Of a DNA stretch of 64,000 nucleotides, positions 52,511-60,934 are shown one piece after another (within the stretch, counting starts at the first letter, position 1; every line of letters begins with the position of its first letter). The stretch is from Planococcus versutus (GTDB taxonomy: Bacteria > Bacillota > Bacilli > Bacillales_A > Planococcaceae). The notes below the pieces were generated by a model. The model was not told the origin of the DNA, did not search any database, and worked only from the letters and a program-made list of their open reading frames with translations. The stretch lies in the NCBI RefSeq assembly GCF_001186155.3, contig NZ_CP016540.2:2644001-2708000 (forward strand), given 5' to 3'. Position numbers and translations under genes: made by a program.

Positions 52511-53008
52511 TTACTTTGTATACGTTGTGACAAAAGAAGGACGTGGGAAGATATTGGGACGTTTGTCGATGCCTTCTGTTGTGCCACGTTTCGCATGTGC
52601 CTGTCCATATGCTTGTGACTCTTGCCAATCTTTGAACGATTGCTCGTCTTTCCACAAAGTTAAAATGGTGTATGTATCCGATTGCAACGGACGCAGTACA
52701 CGGATAGCTGCAAAGCCAGGTTCTTTTTCAACCATGCCTGCTCGATTTTGGAAACGCGATTCGAACAGTTCACGTCCTTCATCTGTTACGGGAATGTTGT
52801 TAAAAACCGCGTAGCCACCGTCCTTAATGTGACCCACTGCATTTAACACTTCATACACTTCTGCGTTCTGTAAAATTGTTTCATCCTCTACTTCGTAAAG
52901 CACAACTGCTTCTTCTTCATTTTGTAACTGTATCGTGCCCGCGCTTGCTTGGTCTGCCTTCATTTGTGTTGCTTGATCGTGTGGCCCTGTCCATTTATAC
53001 AATTTCAT
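52511..53008 (-). CDS. hmoB: Heme-degrading monooxygenase (HmoB-like)
   Basis: 165-aa protein with a C-terminal ABM (antibiotic biosynthesis monooxygenase) ferredoxin-like domain: GRELFESRFQNRAGMVEKEPGF, VLRPLQSDTYTILTLWKDEQSFKDWQES. Length matches B. subtilis HmoB, which degrades heme and releases iron. The start MKLYKWTG follows GAGG by 8 bases. A structural distinction from HmoA-type proteins is the ~65-residue N-terminal extension. Confidence 0.85.
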   Translation of the reverse strand: MKLYKWTGPHDQATQMKADQASAGTIQLQNEEEAVVLYEVEDETILQNAEVYEVLNAVGHIKDGGYAVFNNIPVTDEGRELFESRFQNRAGMVEKEPGFAAIRVLRPLQSDTYTILTLWKDEQSFKDWQESQAYGQAHAKRGTTEGIDKRPNIFPRPSFVTTYTK

Positions 53009-53093
53009 GCTGCGCACCTCTTCTACTGGATTCTTTTTTTCATTTTACCGTTTTCAAGAGAATTTTTCTAATTTGGGCGCTCGCCACCATAGG

Positions 53094-53124
53094 AAAACCC
53101 GCCTGAAAACATTCCAGACGGGTT
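53094..53124 (-). terminator. Terminator of the speE-speB transcript
   Basis: AACCCGTCTG/CAGGCGGGTT with a 9-nt loop, followed by TTTTCC. It lies about 330 bp after the speB stop, beyond the repeat array, so the repeats are inside the 3' untranslated region. Confidence 0.7.
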
Positions 53125-53140
53125 TAACTGTGTATATAAT

Positions 53141-53452
53141 TGGCTGGAAAAACGCCGCTTCGCCAGAGCGTCTTACGCCCGTCGAATCTACACGGCCGCT
53201 TACGCTTTTCTTATTGGCTAGCTCTAGCGCACAGCTCTTTGGGTCATAAGCCATCTCGGCTGTGCGGCAAAGAACGCCGCTTCGCCGATCCGTCTTATGC
53301 CCAGCAGAGCTACATGTGCGCTTTCGCTTTTCTTATTGGCTAGCTCTAGCGGCTAGTCCCTCGGGGTCTTAAGTCAGCCCACTGCGGAAATCAAGATTTC
53401 CTGCGTGTTCTGTCTTAAGCCTGTCGGGACTGAACAGCCGCTTGCGCTTTTC
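53141..53452 (-). repeat. Array of three structured hairpin repeats 3' of speB
   Basis: On the minus strand the first unit (53339-53452) starts GAAAAGCG directly after the speB stop; unit 2 is about 53215-53338, and unit 3 (53141-53214) is truncated at its apical loop. Unit 1 stem: AGCGGCT, bulge, AGTCCC against GGGACT, AGCCGCT. Unit 2: AGCGCAC, bulge, AGCTCT against AGAGCT, GTGCGCT. The second helix is GCTTAAG/CTTAAG in unit 1 and GGCATAAG/CTTATGaCC in unit 2. Stem sequences differ fully between units but remain complementary. The units are joined by TAGAGCTAGCCAATAAGAAAA-like linkers. Confidence 0.85.
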
Positions 53453-54325
53453 TTATTTCACCCAGCCTAAAATCATTTCGCGCATTAATTTGCTTGCTGT
53501 GTTCGCTGTTTGGTCGGAATGATCGTAAACGGGTGCTAGTTCTACAAGATCAAAACCAACAACGTTCACGCCCGATGCCGCAATAGCGTGGATGGATGCA
53601 AGTAATTCACGAGACGTGATACCGCCTGCGTCAACTGTTCCGGTACCTGGTGCGTGTGCAGGGTCTAATACGTCCATATCAATCGTGACATAAACGTTGC
53701 GTCCTTCAAGGGTCGGCAATACTTTTTTTAAAGGCTCAAGTACTTCAAACTTTGAAATGTGCATGCCATTTTCTTTTGCCCACTCGAATTCTTCTTTCAT
53801 TCCTGAACGAATACCGAATGAATAAACATTTTTCGGTCCGATGTGGTCTGCAATTTTCCGGATTGGTGTTGAATGCGAATATTCTTCACCTTCATAGTTT
53901 TCACGAAGGTCGGTATGCGCATCAAAGTGGATGATCGCCAAGTCGTCGTATTTGCTCGCGACTGCTTTCATCACCGGCAAGGACACTAAATGTTCGCCCC
54001 CCATCCCCATTGGAATTTTTTCGTCTGCTAAAAGTGTGTGTACATACGTTTCGATTTCCGCTAAGCTTTTTTCCGGATTGCCGAATGGTAACGGAATGTC
54101 GCCTGCATCAAAAAACTTAACGTCTCCTAGCTCACGATCAAGGTACGGGCTATATTCTTCTAGTCCAATGGAAACTTCGCGAATTTTGTTCGGACCAAAA
54201 CGAGAACCTGGACGGTAGCTAACGGTCCAGTCCATCGGCATGCCGTAAAGAACCGCTTTGGATTCTTCGTAATTCGGGTGACTTTTGATAAATACTTTTC
54301 CTGAATACGTTTCGTCAAATCTCAT
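53453..54325 (-). CDS. speB: Agmatinase
   Basis: 290-aa ureohydrolase converting agmatine to putrescine and urea. The manganese ligands are in GMGGEHLVS, IIHFDAHTDLRENY and TIDMDVLDPAHAPGTGT. It follows speE by 3 bp, as in B. subtilis, giving a polyamine pair. Its stop is immediately followed by a hairpin-repeat array. Confidence 0.95.
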   Translation of the reverse strand: MRFDETYSGKVFIKSHPNYEESKAVLYGMPMDWTVSYRPGSRFGPNKIREVSIGLEEYSPYLDRELGDVKFFDAGDIPLPFGNPEKSLAEIETYVHTLLADEKIPMGMGGEHLVSLPVMKAVASKYDDLAIIHFDAHTDLRENYEGEEYSHSTPIRKIADHIGPKNVYSFGIRSGMKEEFEWAKENGMHISKFEVLEPLKKVLPTLEGRNVYVTIDMDVLDPAHAPGTGTVDAGGITSRELLASIHAIAASGVNVVGFDLVELAPVYDHSDQTANTASKLMREMILGWVK

Positions 54326-54328
54326 GTG

Positions 54329-55162
54329 TTATTCTCCTGTCAAATCTTTCACGAATTTCGGTAACACAAACGCAGCGTTATGTAACTCTGGCGTGTAGTA
54401 TTTCGTGTCGATTTCGTGGAACCGTTCTGCTGGTACTTCTAATGGGTTGTACTTTTTCGAGCCGATTGTGAACGCCCATAAACCACTTGGGTATGTCGGG
54501 ATGTTCGCCAAATACATACTAGTGATTGGGAAAATTTCTTTTACATCACTTTGCACTTGTTTGATCAAATCTGCTTTAAACCATGGGTTGTCTGATTGGG
54601 CAACAAAAATTCCGTCTTCTTTTAAGGCTTTTGAAATTCCTGCATAAAAACCTTTAGAGAATAAGTTTACAGCGGGTCCAACAGGCTCTGTTGAATCTAC
54701 CATGATGACGTCAAATTCGTTGTCTGATTCTGCGATGTGCATAAATCCGTCTCCAACGATCACTTCTACGCGTGAATCTTCCAATCCTGACGCAATTGTC
54801 GGTAAGAATTTTTTCGAATACTCAATCACTTTCCCATCAATATCGACAAGCGTCGCTTTTTTAACAGATGGGTGCTTTAAAATCTCACGAATTACGCCGC
54901 CATCACCACCGCCAACAACTAACACGTTCTCTGGGTGTGGATGCGTAAACAATGGAACGTGCGCCACCATTTCATGATAAACAAATTCGTCTTTTTCAGA
55001 AGTCATAACCATGCCATCTAAAAACAACATATTGCCCCATTCCGCTGTTTCTGCCATTTCCAAGTACTGAAATTCTGTTTGTTCTGTATGAAGGGTTTTA
55101 TTGATTTTCATCGTAATCCCGAAATTCTCTGTTTGTTTTTCTGTATACCAAAATCCTGCCAT
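54329..55162 (-). CDS. speE: Spermidine synthase
   Basis: 277-aa aminopropyltransferase making spermidine from putrescine and decarboxylated SAM. Signature motifs are [25 protein letters not shown] and [12 protein letters not shown], plus QSDNPWF and [15 protein letters not shown]. Ribosome site AGGAG is upstream. A promoter TTGCAC-16-TATACT lies about 50 bp before the start. Confidence 0.96.
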   Translation of the reverse strand: MAGFWYTEKQTENFGITMKINKTLHTEQTEFQYLEMAETAEWGNMLFLDGMVMTSEKDEFVYHEMVAHVPLFTHPHPENVLVVGGGDGGVIREILKHPSVKKATLVDIDGKVIEYSKKFLPTIASGLEDSRVEVIVGDGFMHIAESDNEFDVIMVDSTEPVGPAVNLFSKGFYAGISKALKEDGIFVAQSDNPWFKADLIKQVQSDVKEIFPITSMYLANIPTYPSGLWAFTIGSKKYNPLEVPAERFHEIDTKYYTPELHNAAFVLPKFVKDLTGE

Positions 55163-55207
55163 CTCACATCAAGCTCCTTTTCAATATGAATAAAATCCAC
55201 TTAAAAA

Positions 55208-55235
55208 AGTATAAGTGTTTTCACTAAAAGTGCAA
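55208..55235 (-). promoter_or_regulatory. Promoter of speE-speB
   Basis: Reverse strand: -35 TTGCAC (55230-55235), 16-bp spacer, -10 TATACT (55208-55213). It lies downstream of the terminator at 55269-55318, so speE does not depend on the upstream RNA. Confidence 0.65.
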
Positions 55236-55268
55236 TAATTTTTTCTGCCCTTTTCTTTTAATAAAAGT

Positions 55269-55430
55269 AAAAAGGTTTTCTGCACAGGGAATCTTTTCCC
55301 TTCACAGAAAACCTTTTTAAATCCTGACGGTGCAGAGCAAGAGACATGAGGCATTGGGCTTGGGTTTTATCGCAATGGCTCATAGCACTCGCTCGCTATC
55401 AGGTGTCCTAGCTTTCTATTGAAAAGCTGT
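55269..55430 (-). ncRNA. Candidate stand-alone structured RNA upstream of speE
   Basis: Between ywhD and speE there is a unit with its own promoter (TTGAAG at 55460-55465, 17 bp, TACACT at 55437-55442), about 110 nt of structured sequence, and a very strong terminator (55269-55318; AAAAGGTTTTCTG/CAGAAAACCTTTT with an inner AGGGAA/TTCCCT stem). Visible stems are AGCTTT/AAAGCT, ATAGC/GCTAT and GAGCCATTG/CAATGCCTC (nine positions, one C-C mismatch). No open frame with a ribosome site fits. I do not recognise the family. Confidence 0.5.
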
Positions 55431-55436
55431 AAGTCT

Positions 55437-55465
55437 AGTGTACTGCCTTTTATACACAACTTCAA
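55437..55465 (-). promoter_or_regulatory. Promoter of the candidate RNA
   Basis: -35 TTGAAG (55460-55465), 17-bp spacer, -10 TACACT (55437-55442) on the minus strand; each hexamer matches consensus at four of six positions. Confidence 0.45.
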
Positions 55466-55540
55466 CCATCTATTGGAAGCAACTTCAAATGTCACATTCT
55501 GTTCATATGGCTATTTTTATTAAATAACCGCATTTATTTA

Positions 55541-56056
55541 TCATTCAGTCAAATCTGTATGCAGTTGTTTTGAGCTATTATTCCACATCTCTGAGTTGTG
55601 AGTCTCTAAATACTCAGCTAATAAACGCTTCGATGGCTCGTCCATATGGTCAACGAGAATTTTGCGTTTCATCGACTTGTCCATGCGGTTCACATGATCA
55701 GCTAATATCTTATAGCCTCTCCGTTTTTCACGATTGATAACCATTTCACACGCTGCAACGCCTGCATAATAAGGACCTTCTGGATTAAAATCAATTGTAA
55801 TCCAGACAAGCCAATAATCTTTACCGCCTGCAGAATCTTCCGGGTTTGTAGTAAATTTGATGCCTCGCTCAACTTCGCTACGCGCGTGCATCGCACCAAT
55901 GTCAATAAACGCTTCTTCTTCTTTTACATCGATAAATAAGGGAGAAACGTTTTCCAACGATAACGACCCGATGCCGTATCCTTTATGACCGCCTGTTGGG
56001 TCATTTTTTATAATAGTAAATCCCACTTTTTGTTTTGGTTTTTCTTCGTTCGCCAT
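55541..56056 (-). CDS. ywhD: YwhD family protein, unknown function
   Basis: 171-aa protein matching YwhD by length, sequence and position beside ywhB and speE. It starts MANEEKPKQKVGFTIIKND with GGAGG 9 bases upstream. Features are TGGHKGYGIGSLSLENVSPL, a basic central part (NREKRRGYKILADHVNRMDKSMKRK) and a polar C-terminus. No domain of known activity is recognised. Confidence 0.88.
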   Translation of the reverse strand: MANEEKPKQKVGFTIIKNDPTGGHKGYGIGSLSLENVSPLFIDVKEEEAFIDIGAMHARSEVERGIKFTTNPEDSAGGKDYWLVWITIDFNPEGPYYAGVAACEMVINREKRRGYKILADHVNRMDKSMKRKILVDHMDEPSKRLLAEYLETHNSEMWNNSSKQLHTDLTE

Positions 56057-56117
56057 TGTTTGAATCCTCCGTTCTGCTATGATGATACTATTCTTAAGAA
56101 AAGGAGCTGTATCCATT

Positions 56118-56303
56118 ATGCCATACGTCACTGTAAAAATGCTCGAAGGGCGCACAGAAGACCAAAAACGCGCACTTGTTGAAAAAGTATCTGAAGCTGT
56201 CTCTGAAACAACAGGCGCGCCAATCGAAAACGTAACCGTCTTTATCGAAGACTTAAAGAAAACCAATTACGGCACAAAAGGCAAACTCTTTAGCGATCAA
56301 TAA
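56118..56303 (+). CDS. ywhB: 4-oxalocrotonate tautomerase family enzyme (YwhB)
   Basis: 61-aa 2-hydroxymuconate tautomerase-like protein. Met removal exposes the catalytic Pro1 (MPYVTVKMLEGRT); conserved arginine is in EGRTEDQKRALVEKV. It is divergent from ywhD, with AAGGAG 11 bases before the ATG. The native substrate in bacteria of this type is not known. The stop is followed within one base by a hairpin-repeat array. Confidence 0.92.
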   Translation: MPYVTVKMLEGRTEDQKRALVEKVSEAVSETTGAPIENVTVFIEDLKKTNYGTKGKLFSDQ

Positions 56304-56304
56304 T

Positions 56305-56685
56305 GAAAAGTGAAAGTGCCTGTTCAGCTCCGACAGGCATAAGACAGACCAGCAGTGTGGCGCTTTTTGCCACGCAGCTGGGTTGGCTTATGTCCCGAGG
56401 AGCTAGGCACTTGCAACTGGATCTACGAAAAGTGAAAGCAGCCGTTTAGATTTGACGGGCGTAAGACGCTCTGGCGAAGCGGCGTGTTTTCAGCCGCACA
56501 GTTAGAGTGGCTTACGACCCAAGAATCTGGCTACTGGAACTGGACAATGAAAAGTGAAAGTGCCTGGTCAGCTCCGACAGACCAGCAGTGTAGCGTTTTT
56601 TGCCAAACGGCTGAGTTGACTTATGTCCCGAGGAGCTAGGCACTGGCAACTGGACAACTAGAAAAACGAAAATGGCCATTCTATC
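56305..56685 (+). repeat. Array of three structured hairpin repeats plus a fragment, 3' of ywhB
   Basis: Units 56305-56426, 56427-56548 and 56549-56660, then a truncated start (GAAAAACGAAAATGGCC) at 56661. Unit 1 pairs AGTGCCT and AGCTCC with GGAGCT and AGGCACT, and GGCATAAG with CTTATGtCC. Unit 2 pairs AGATT with AATCT and GGGCGTAAG with CTTACGaCCC; its outer stem has one mismatch. Unit 3 lacks the GGCATAAGAC arm. Same orientation as ywhB, between its stop codon and the terminator. Confidence 0.85.
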
Positions 56686-56695
56686 AATCACTCGA

Positions 56696-56717
56696 AAAAC
56701 TCCCGTAACGGGAGTTT
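56696..56717. terminator. Bidirectional terminator between ywhB array and ywgA
   Basis: AAAACTCCCG-TAA-CGGGAGTTTT, in the convergent gap 1 bp from the ywgA stop. Confidence 0.85.
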
Positions 56718-56718
56718 T

Positions 56719-57216
56719 TTATTGCGACTTTAATTCTTTAATAAAAGCGAAAGATTCTTCAATTTCTACTGCAGTAAAGTTTAGTTTTCCTTTAACTACG
56801 TGTAACTTAGCCAGTTGTTCTTGACGATTTAAGTTATCAAAATACAAAAGTGTTGCAGTCAATTCCAAGAATCGACCACTTTTAGAATTTAATTTTCCAG
56901 CAGTTAAAGGATTTTCTAAAATGGATTTGCCCAAAACTTTACGGAACTCTTGACCTTCTGTCGTTACGTCATACTTATATTGAACGTAAGACCCCTTGTC
57001 TTCTAAGGCCTCAGATAAAAACCCCATATCGCATAACTCTTCTACACGAGCAGTTAATTCTTCTGAATATGGTCCATAAATATGAAACTCATACTTTTCT
57101 TGAAATGGAATATCTAGTTTTTTCATTATGTAAATCATTTTTTGCAGCTTTTTCCGGCCAGTCACACCTTCAGCTGTGGCAATAAAGTCTACGATTTTTG
57201 CGTGTTCTTGGAGCAA
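56719..57216 (-). CDS. ywgA: YwgA family protein
   Basis: 165-aa protein following ywfO directly (no gap), as in B. subtilis. It begins MLQEHAKIVDFIATAEGVTGRKKLQKMIYIMKKL; the GRKKLQKMIYIM-F-YGPYS pattern is shared with YwgA and distantly with SocA/Panacea-type antitoxin-like folds. That wider link is my impression, not established. Function unknown. Confidence 0.85.
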   Translation of the reverse strand: MLQEHAKIVDFIATAEGVTGRKKLQKMIYIMKKLDIPFQEKYEFHIYGPYSEELTARVEELCDMGFLSEALEDKGSYVQYKYDVTTEGQEFRKVLGKSILENPLTAGKLNSKSGRFLELTATLLYFDNLNRQEQLAKLHVVKGKLNFTAVEIEESFAFIKELKSQ

Positions 57217-58521
57217 CTATACCCCTCCTTCTCGAAGCATTTCCAAAATTTTATGCTTGATGGCTGTTTTCTTGCCATCAATTAATAACTCTGCTGGAAA
57301 ATACAATTTGTAATCGGTTCTGCGTTTGCCTGAAATGGCGTCTACGATTTGGGACAAACGAGACAGTTCTTTAATATCGCCATTGGGCATTAATAAATGA
57401 ATTGGCAGCCGTTCTTCTTCTTCACCGGGACGGTAAAAATCATATGGTAAGTCAGACGTTGAATCGTCAATCAAGTAATATTCTGGATCAATGCCGGCAG
57501 AGCGGAACAGCTCAGCTAGTTCACCTAGTTTTTTATAGTCTTTGCCTGGATCGAAATCAACATACTGAAACAAGTGCCGATTGACGAATCGGTCACAAAG
57601 ATCCGCTAAAATCAAATCTCGCTCGGTCATCCACAATTGGAAATACGTCATCAAAACGCCTTCGTCGAGCGCTAAATATTCTTTCAGCGTAAAGCTTTGA
57701 TCGAAAAACGATAAAAAATGCGTGGGCGGCTGTTCAAACTTATAGCCCCTTTCACTCAGTTCTTTTGCACGTTGCAAAATTTTACGCAAAATGACTTCTG
57801 CGCTCCGGGCAACTGGATGAAAATACACTTGCCAATACATTTGGTAACGACTCATGATGTAATCTTCAACCGCATGCATCCCGCTAGATTTGATTACGAC
57901 TTGATCATCTAATGGACGCATGACACGAAGAATTCGCTCCATATCAAAATGGCCATAAGAAACTCCTGTATAATAGGCATCTCGTTGGAGATAGTCCATG
58001 CGATCTGCATCAATTTGACTTGAAATCAACGATACCACTTGTTTGTTTGAATACGTTTTAGCAATTACTTCTGCTACTTTCATCGGAAAGTTTTCTGATA
58101 CTTTGAGGAGAATTTTATTGACCTCGGTGTCTCCTAACAAAATTTTACGCGTGAATTCTTCGTGATCGAGCGCAAATACTTTTTCAAATGAATGTGAAAA
58201 CGGGCCATGTCCTAAATCATGAAGAAGAGCTGCACATAATACGACAAGACGTTCCCCTTCATCCCATTCTGGACGCCCATGAAAAATATCATCTGATATT
58301 CTACGGACAATTTCGTAAACGCCAAGCGAGTGATTAAAGCGGCTATGTTCTGCACCGTGAAATACTAAATAAGAGGTGCCCAATTGCTTAATTCTGCGCA
58401 AACGCTGAACTTCACGCGAGTTGACAAGATCCCAAATTACTTGGTCACGCACGTGAATATACCGGTGAACAGGATCTTTAAAGACTTTTTCTTCAGCTAG
58501 TTTTTGTGTTGCGTAGCTCAC
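57217..58521 (-). CDS. ywfO: HD-domain phosphohydrolase (YwfO), probable dNTPase-type
   Basis: 434-aa HD hydrolase. Metal ligands are in EHSRFNHSLGV and ALLHDLGHGPFSHSFE, with a further Asp in SSQIDADRMDYLQRDAYYTGVSYG. The fold matches the SamHD1/dGTPase-like family. A dNTP phosphohydrolase role is inferred. The start is GTG with GGAGG 7 bases upstream. It shares a transcript with ywgA. Confidence 0.9.
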   Translation of the reverse strand: MSYATQKLAEEKVFKDPVHRYIHVRDQVIWDLVNSREVQRLRRIKQLGTSYLVFHGAEHSRFNHSLGVYEIVRRISDDIFHGRPEWDEGERLVVLCAALLHDLGHGPFSHSFEKVFALDHEEFTRKILLGDTEVNKILLKVSENFPMKVAEVIAKTYSNKQVVSLISSQIDADRMDYLQRDAYYTGVSYGHFDMERILRVMRPLDDQVVIKSSGMHAVEDYIMSRYQMYWQVYFHPVARSAEVILRKILQRAKELSERGYKFEQPPTHFLSFFDQSFTLKEYLALDEGVLMTYFQLWMTERDLILADLCDRFVNRHLFQYVDFDPGKDYKKLGELAELFRSAGIDPEYYLIDDSTSDLPYDFYRPGEEEERLPIHLLMPNGDIKELSRLSQIVDAISGKRRTDYKLYFPAELLIDGKKTAIKHKILEMLREGGV

Positions 58522-58574
58522 TTGTGCACCTCCATTTTTTCATGTAACAGTTATTCTACACTAGCGTTACTCTT

Positions 58575-59396
58575 CTATTCAAGAGGATGTTCGAGCATTT
58601 TTTGATTGCGTTCGACAACTCGATTTAAATAAAACGCGTATAAATCGGTTTCGTCTGGTTGCAACGGCATGGGTGCTGGTGCGCCCATTAAAGCATGAAG
58701 ATCTAGAACCACTTCTTGAACTGTCATTTGTCTTTCTAATAGTTCACTAAGCGATGCCATCGTCTCGGGTTTTATCTCCGGGTAGGCGAATTTGGTTTTT
58801 TCCCCTTGCAGTCCGGCATTGTAAAAATCACGAATGATGTTGGCACGTTCTGAACCGCTGCCTTCAACACATAAATACACTTGCACGGCAATTCCTCGTC
58901 GAATGCGTCGTTGTGAAATACCAGCGAATTTCCGGCCGTTAATGCTAAGATCATACGAACCCGGGCAATACGAGCCAACAATTTCGTATGCTTCGATCGT
59001 GGCTTCCGGGAAAAGTTCCCGCACTAAATTGAGCATCAAGTCGTAGCCTACTGAAATGTCGATCGCGTTGTCTTTTTCCGATAGTACTAGCGAAATGTTT
59101 AAGACACCTGCATCTAAAACAACGGCGAGTCCACCAGAATTTCGCACAATTGGTGTGAAGCCGTGCTCTTTTAACACTTCCATGCCGCGTTCAATATGCG
59201 GCAACCGATGATCTTGTATTCCTAACACCACCGTGTCATCATGAACCCACGTTCGAACGATGGGCGCACTTTTTCCTGATCCCACCAATTCGCATAATGT
59301 ATCGTCCGCTGCAAACGACTCCAGCGCTGAGCGGTGTTTCGCGCTTATTGATTGATCCCAAAAACGCCAAGCGGTTTCTTCAAAAAATAACGGCAT
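58575..59396 (-). CDS. lipL: Octanoyl-[GcvH]:protein N-octanoyltransferase (LipL)
   Basis: 273-aa member of the biotin/lipoate protein ligase family. It lacks an ATP-adenylation role and transfers octanoyl from GcvH to E2 subunits. [21 protein letters not shown] and [20 protein letters not shown] are family motifs. The catalytic cysteine is Cys144 in [13 protein letters not shown]. Locus position (ywfL in B. subtilis) agrees. Confidence 0.9.
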   Translation of the reverse strand: MPLFFEETAWRFWDQSISAKHRSALESFAADDTLCELVGSGKSAPIVRTWVHDDTVVLGIQDHRLPHIERGMEVLKEHGFTPIVRNSGGLAVVLDAGVLNISLVLSEKDNAIDISVGYDLMLNLVRELFPEATIEAYEIVGSYCPGSYDLSINGRKFAGISQRRIRRGIAVQVYLCVEGSGSERANIIRDFYNAGLQGEKTKFAYPEIKPETMASLSELLERQMTVQEVVLDLHALMGAPAPMPLQPDETDLYAFYLNRVVERNQKMLEHPLE

Positions 59397-59571
59397 GCTC
59401 TCTTCTCCTCTTTTTCCAATTCCTTAGTTTTAGTCTACCCTTTATATCGTTTGCTGAAAAGCCATGTCCGCTATGTCAAATTCGTGACAGCCGGTAGTTT
59501 TAAAGGAAGTTGCATGCGTGTTGTGCTAAACTGAAAAGTGAGAGATTCATATTAAAAGGAGTGTTTGAATA

Positions 59572-60321
59572 ATGAATGAAGCAGCAATTACTTTAGACGG
59601 CTGGTACGTTCTCCATGATTTCCGCTCAATGGATTGGGTAACGTGGAAAATGCTGACGGATGAAGAGCGCCAATTCGCAATCGACGAATTCCAAGCATTT
59701 ATGAACAAGATTAACCAAGCTGACGAAAATAAAACCGGTGCACATGCCTTGTATTCAATTGTTGGCCAAAAAGCTGATTTGATGCTTATGATGTTACGCG
59801 AAACAATGGACGAATTAAATGAGCTTGAAACAGAATACAACAAGCTGACCTTGATTGCTTATACCGTTCCTACGTATTCGTACGTATCTGTTGTAGAGCT
59901 TTCCAACTACCTTGCTGGGAAGTCTGATGAAGATCCTTACCAAAATCCGCACATCCGTTCGCGCCTATACCCAGAACTTCAACGTTCGCAGTATATTTGC
60001 TTTTATCCAATGGACAAACGTCGCGACGGCGATGATAACTGGTACATGCTGCCAATGGATACGCGTAAAGAATTAATGCTATCTCACGGAAAAATTGGCC
60101 GTAGCTACGCTGGCAAAGTAAAACAGATCATTTCTGGTTCTGTCGGCTTTGACGACTACGAATGGGGCGTTACACTGTTCGCAGATGACGTTCTTCAATT
60201 CAAAAAATTGATCTACGAAATGCGTTTTGACGAAGTCAGCGCACGTTACGCAGAATTCGGTTCATTCTATGTAGGTACACGCCTAGATGCTGAACGAACT
60301 GCTAAAATGTTAGAAGTTTGA
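59572..60321 (+). CDS. hemQ: Coproheme decarboxylase HemQ
   Basis: 249-aa chlorite-dismutase-like enzyme performing the last step of the Gram-positive coproporphyrin-dependent heme pathway. The catalytic Tyr is in [21 protein letters not shown] and the heme-ligand His in [31 protein letters not shown] is conserved. AAAAGGAGTG precedes the ATG. It is divergent from lipL and has its own terminator. Confidence 0.95.
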   Translation: MNEAAITLDGWYVLHDFRSMDWVTWKMLTDEERQFAIDEFQAFMNKINQADENKTGAHALYSIVGQKADLMLMMLRETMDELNELETEYNKLTLIAYTVPTYSYVSVVELSNYLAGKSDEDPYQNPHIRSRLYPELQRSQYICFYPMDKRRDGDDNWYMLPMDTRKELMLSHGKIGRSYAGKVKQIISGSVGFDDYEWGVTLFADDVLQFKKLIYEMRFDEVSARYAEFGSFYVGTRLDAERTAKMLEV

Positions 60322-60329
60322 TTGATCAA

Positions 60330-60353
60330 AGTCGCCTTTTAGGTGGCTTTTTT
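60330..60353 (+). terminator. Terminator of hemQ
   Basis: AGTCGCC-TTTTA-GGTGGCT (seven pairs, two wobble), followed by TTTTT. Confidence 0.7.
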
Positions 60354-60389
60354 GATTGCTATGCATGTATAAAAATCCTTTTTCTGGAT

Positions 60390-60484
60390 ATACTGTCGAC
60401 ATTGGATGAAATACTGTCCGATTCACAGCAAATACTGTCTACATTAAGTAGAATACTGTCCAAATTTAAAAAATACTGTCCAAA
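60390..60484 (-). repeat. Array of five short units at 20-21 bp spacing (core GACAGTAT)
   Basis: ATACTGTC on the plus strand at 60390, 60411, 60432, 60453 and 60473: spacings of 21, 21, 21 and 20. On the minus strand the unit is GGACAGTATTT followed by about ten variable bases. It lies in the convergent gap between the terminators of hemQ and ywdK, so it is unlikely to be transcribed strongly. It resembles the array at 26394-26493 in unit number, phasing and the shared GTATTT. Confidence 0.8.
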
Positions 60485-60488
60485 CGAT

Positions 60489-60528
60489 AAAAAGAGGCAA
60501 TCCGCACACCATGCGGATTGCCTCTTTT
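60489..60528. terminator. Bidirectional terminator between hemQ and ywdK
   Basis: AAAAGAGGCAATCCGCA pairs with TGCGGATTGCCTCTTTT, a perfect 17-bp stem; it serves ywdK on the minus strand. Confidence 0.85.
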
Positions 60529-60536
60529 CTTCCTGC

Positions 60537-60914
60537 TTACAATGCTTTTGCAGCAGCGATAATGACCATAACCCAAGCAGCGATAAACGCAACGCCGCCA
60601 ATTGGTGTAATGGCACCAAGAATGCCAATACCCGTTAAGCTTAGTACGTATAAGCTGCCTGAAAAAATGACGATTCCTGCAAGCATCAAATAACCAGCCC
60701 AACTTAATGAACCAAGTGAGCCCAGTAAAGACGAACTCATGAGTACCGCAACAACGATCAAGCCGATTGAATGGAACATTTGATATTGAACAGCCGTTTG
60801 CCATGTATCCAAATACTTGTCAGCGACGCGACCTTCTAGGAGGTGCGCTCCAAATGCTCCGAATGCAACAGATAATAAAGCGTTAACTGCTCCGGCAATT
60901 AAGAAAAATTTCAT
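60537..60914 (-). CDS. ywdK: DUF423 membrane protein (YwdK)
   Basis: 125-aa protein with four membrane segments. It has the DUF423 pattern AFGAFGAHLLEGRVADKYLDTWQTAVQYQMFHSIGL and GSLYVLSLTGIGILGAITPIGG. It lies 20 bp after ywdI in the ung-ywdI-ywdK neighbourhood. Function unknown. Confidence 0.9.
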   Translation of the reverse strand: MKFFLIAGAVNALLSVAFGAFGAHLLEGRVADKYLDTWQTAVQYQMFHSIGLIVVAVLMSSSLLGSLGSLSWAGYLMLAGIVIFSGSLYVLSLTGIGILGAITPIGGVAFIAAWVMVIIAAAKAL

Positions 60915-60934
60915 AGTCGACTTCCTCTTTCCAT

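Noticed and set aside
53007..53343. Frames of 66-80 aa on both strands 3' of speB
   Set aside because: Produced by the hairpin repeats and the speB terminator; their sequence (KNAASPERLTP) recurs at the other repeat loci.
55163..55540. Known riboswitch in the speE upstream region
   Set aside because: I looked for SAM, purine, TPP, lysine, glycine, guanidine, T-box and preQ1 signatures and found none; the terminator is also upstream of a separate speE promoter.
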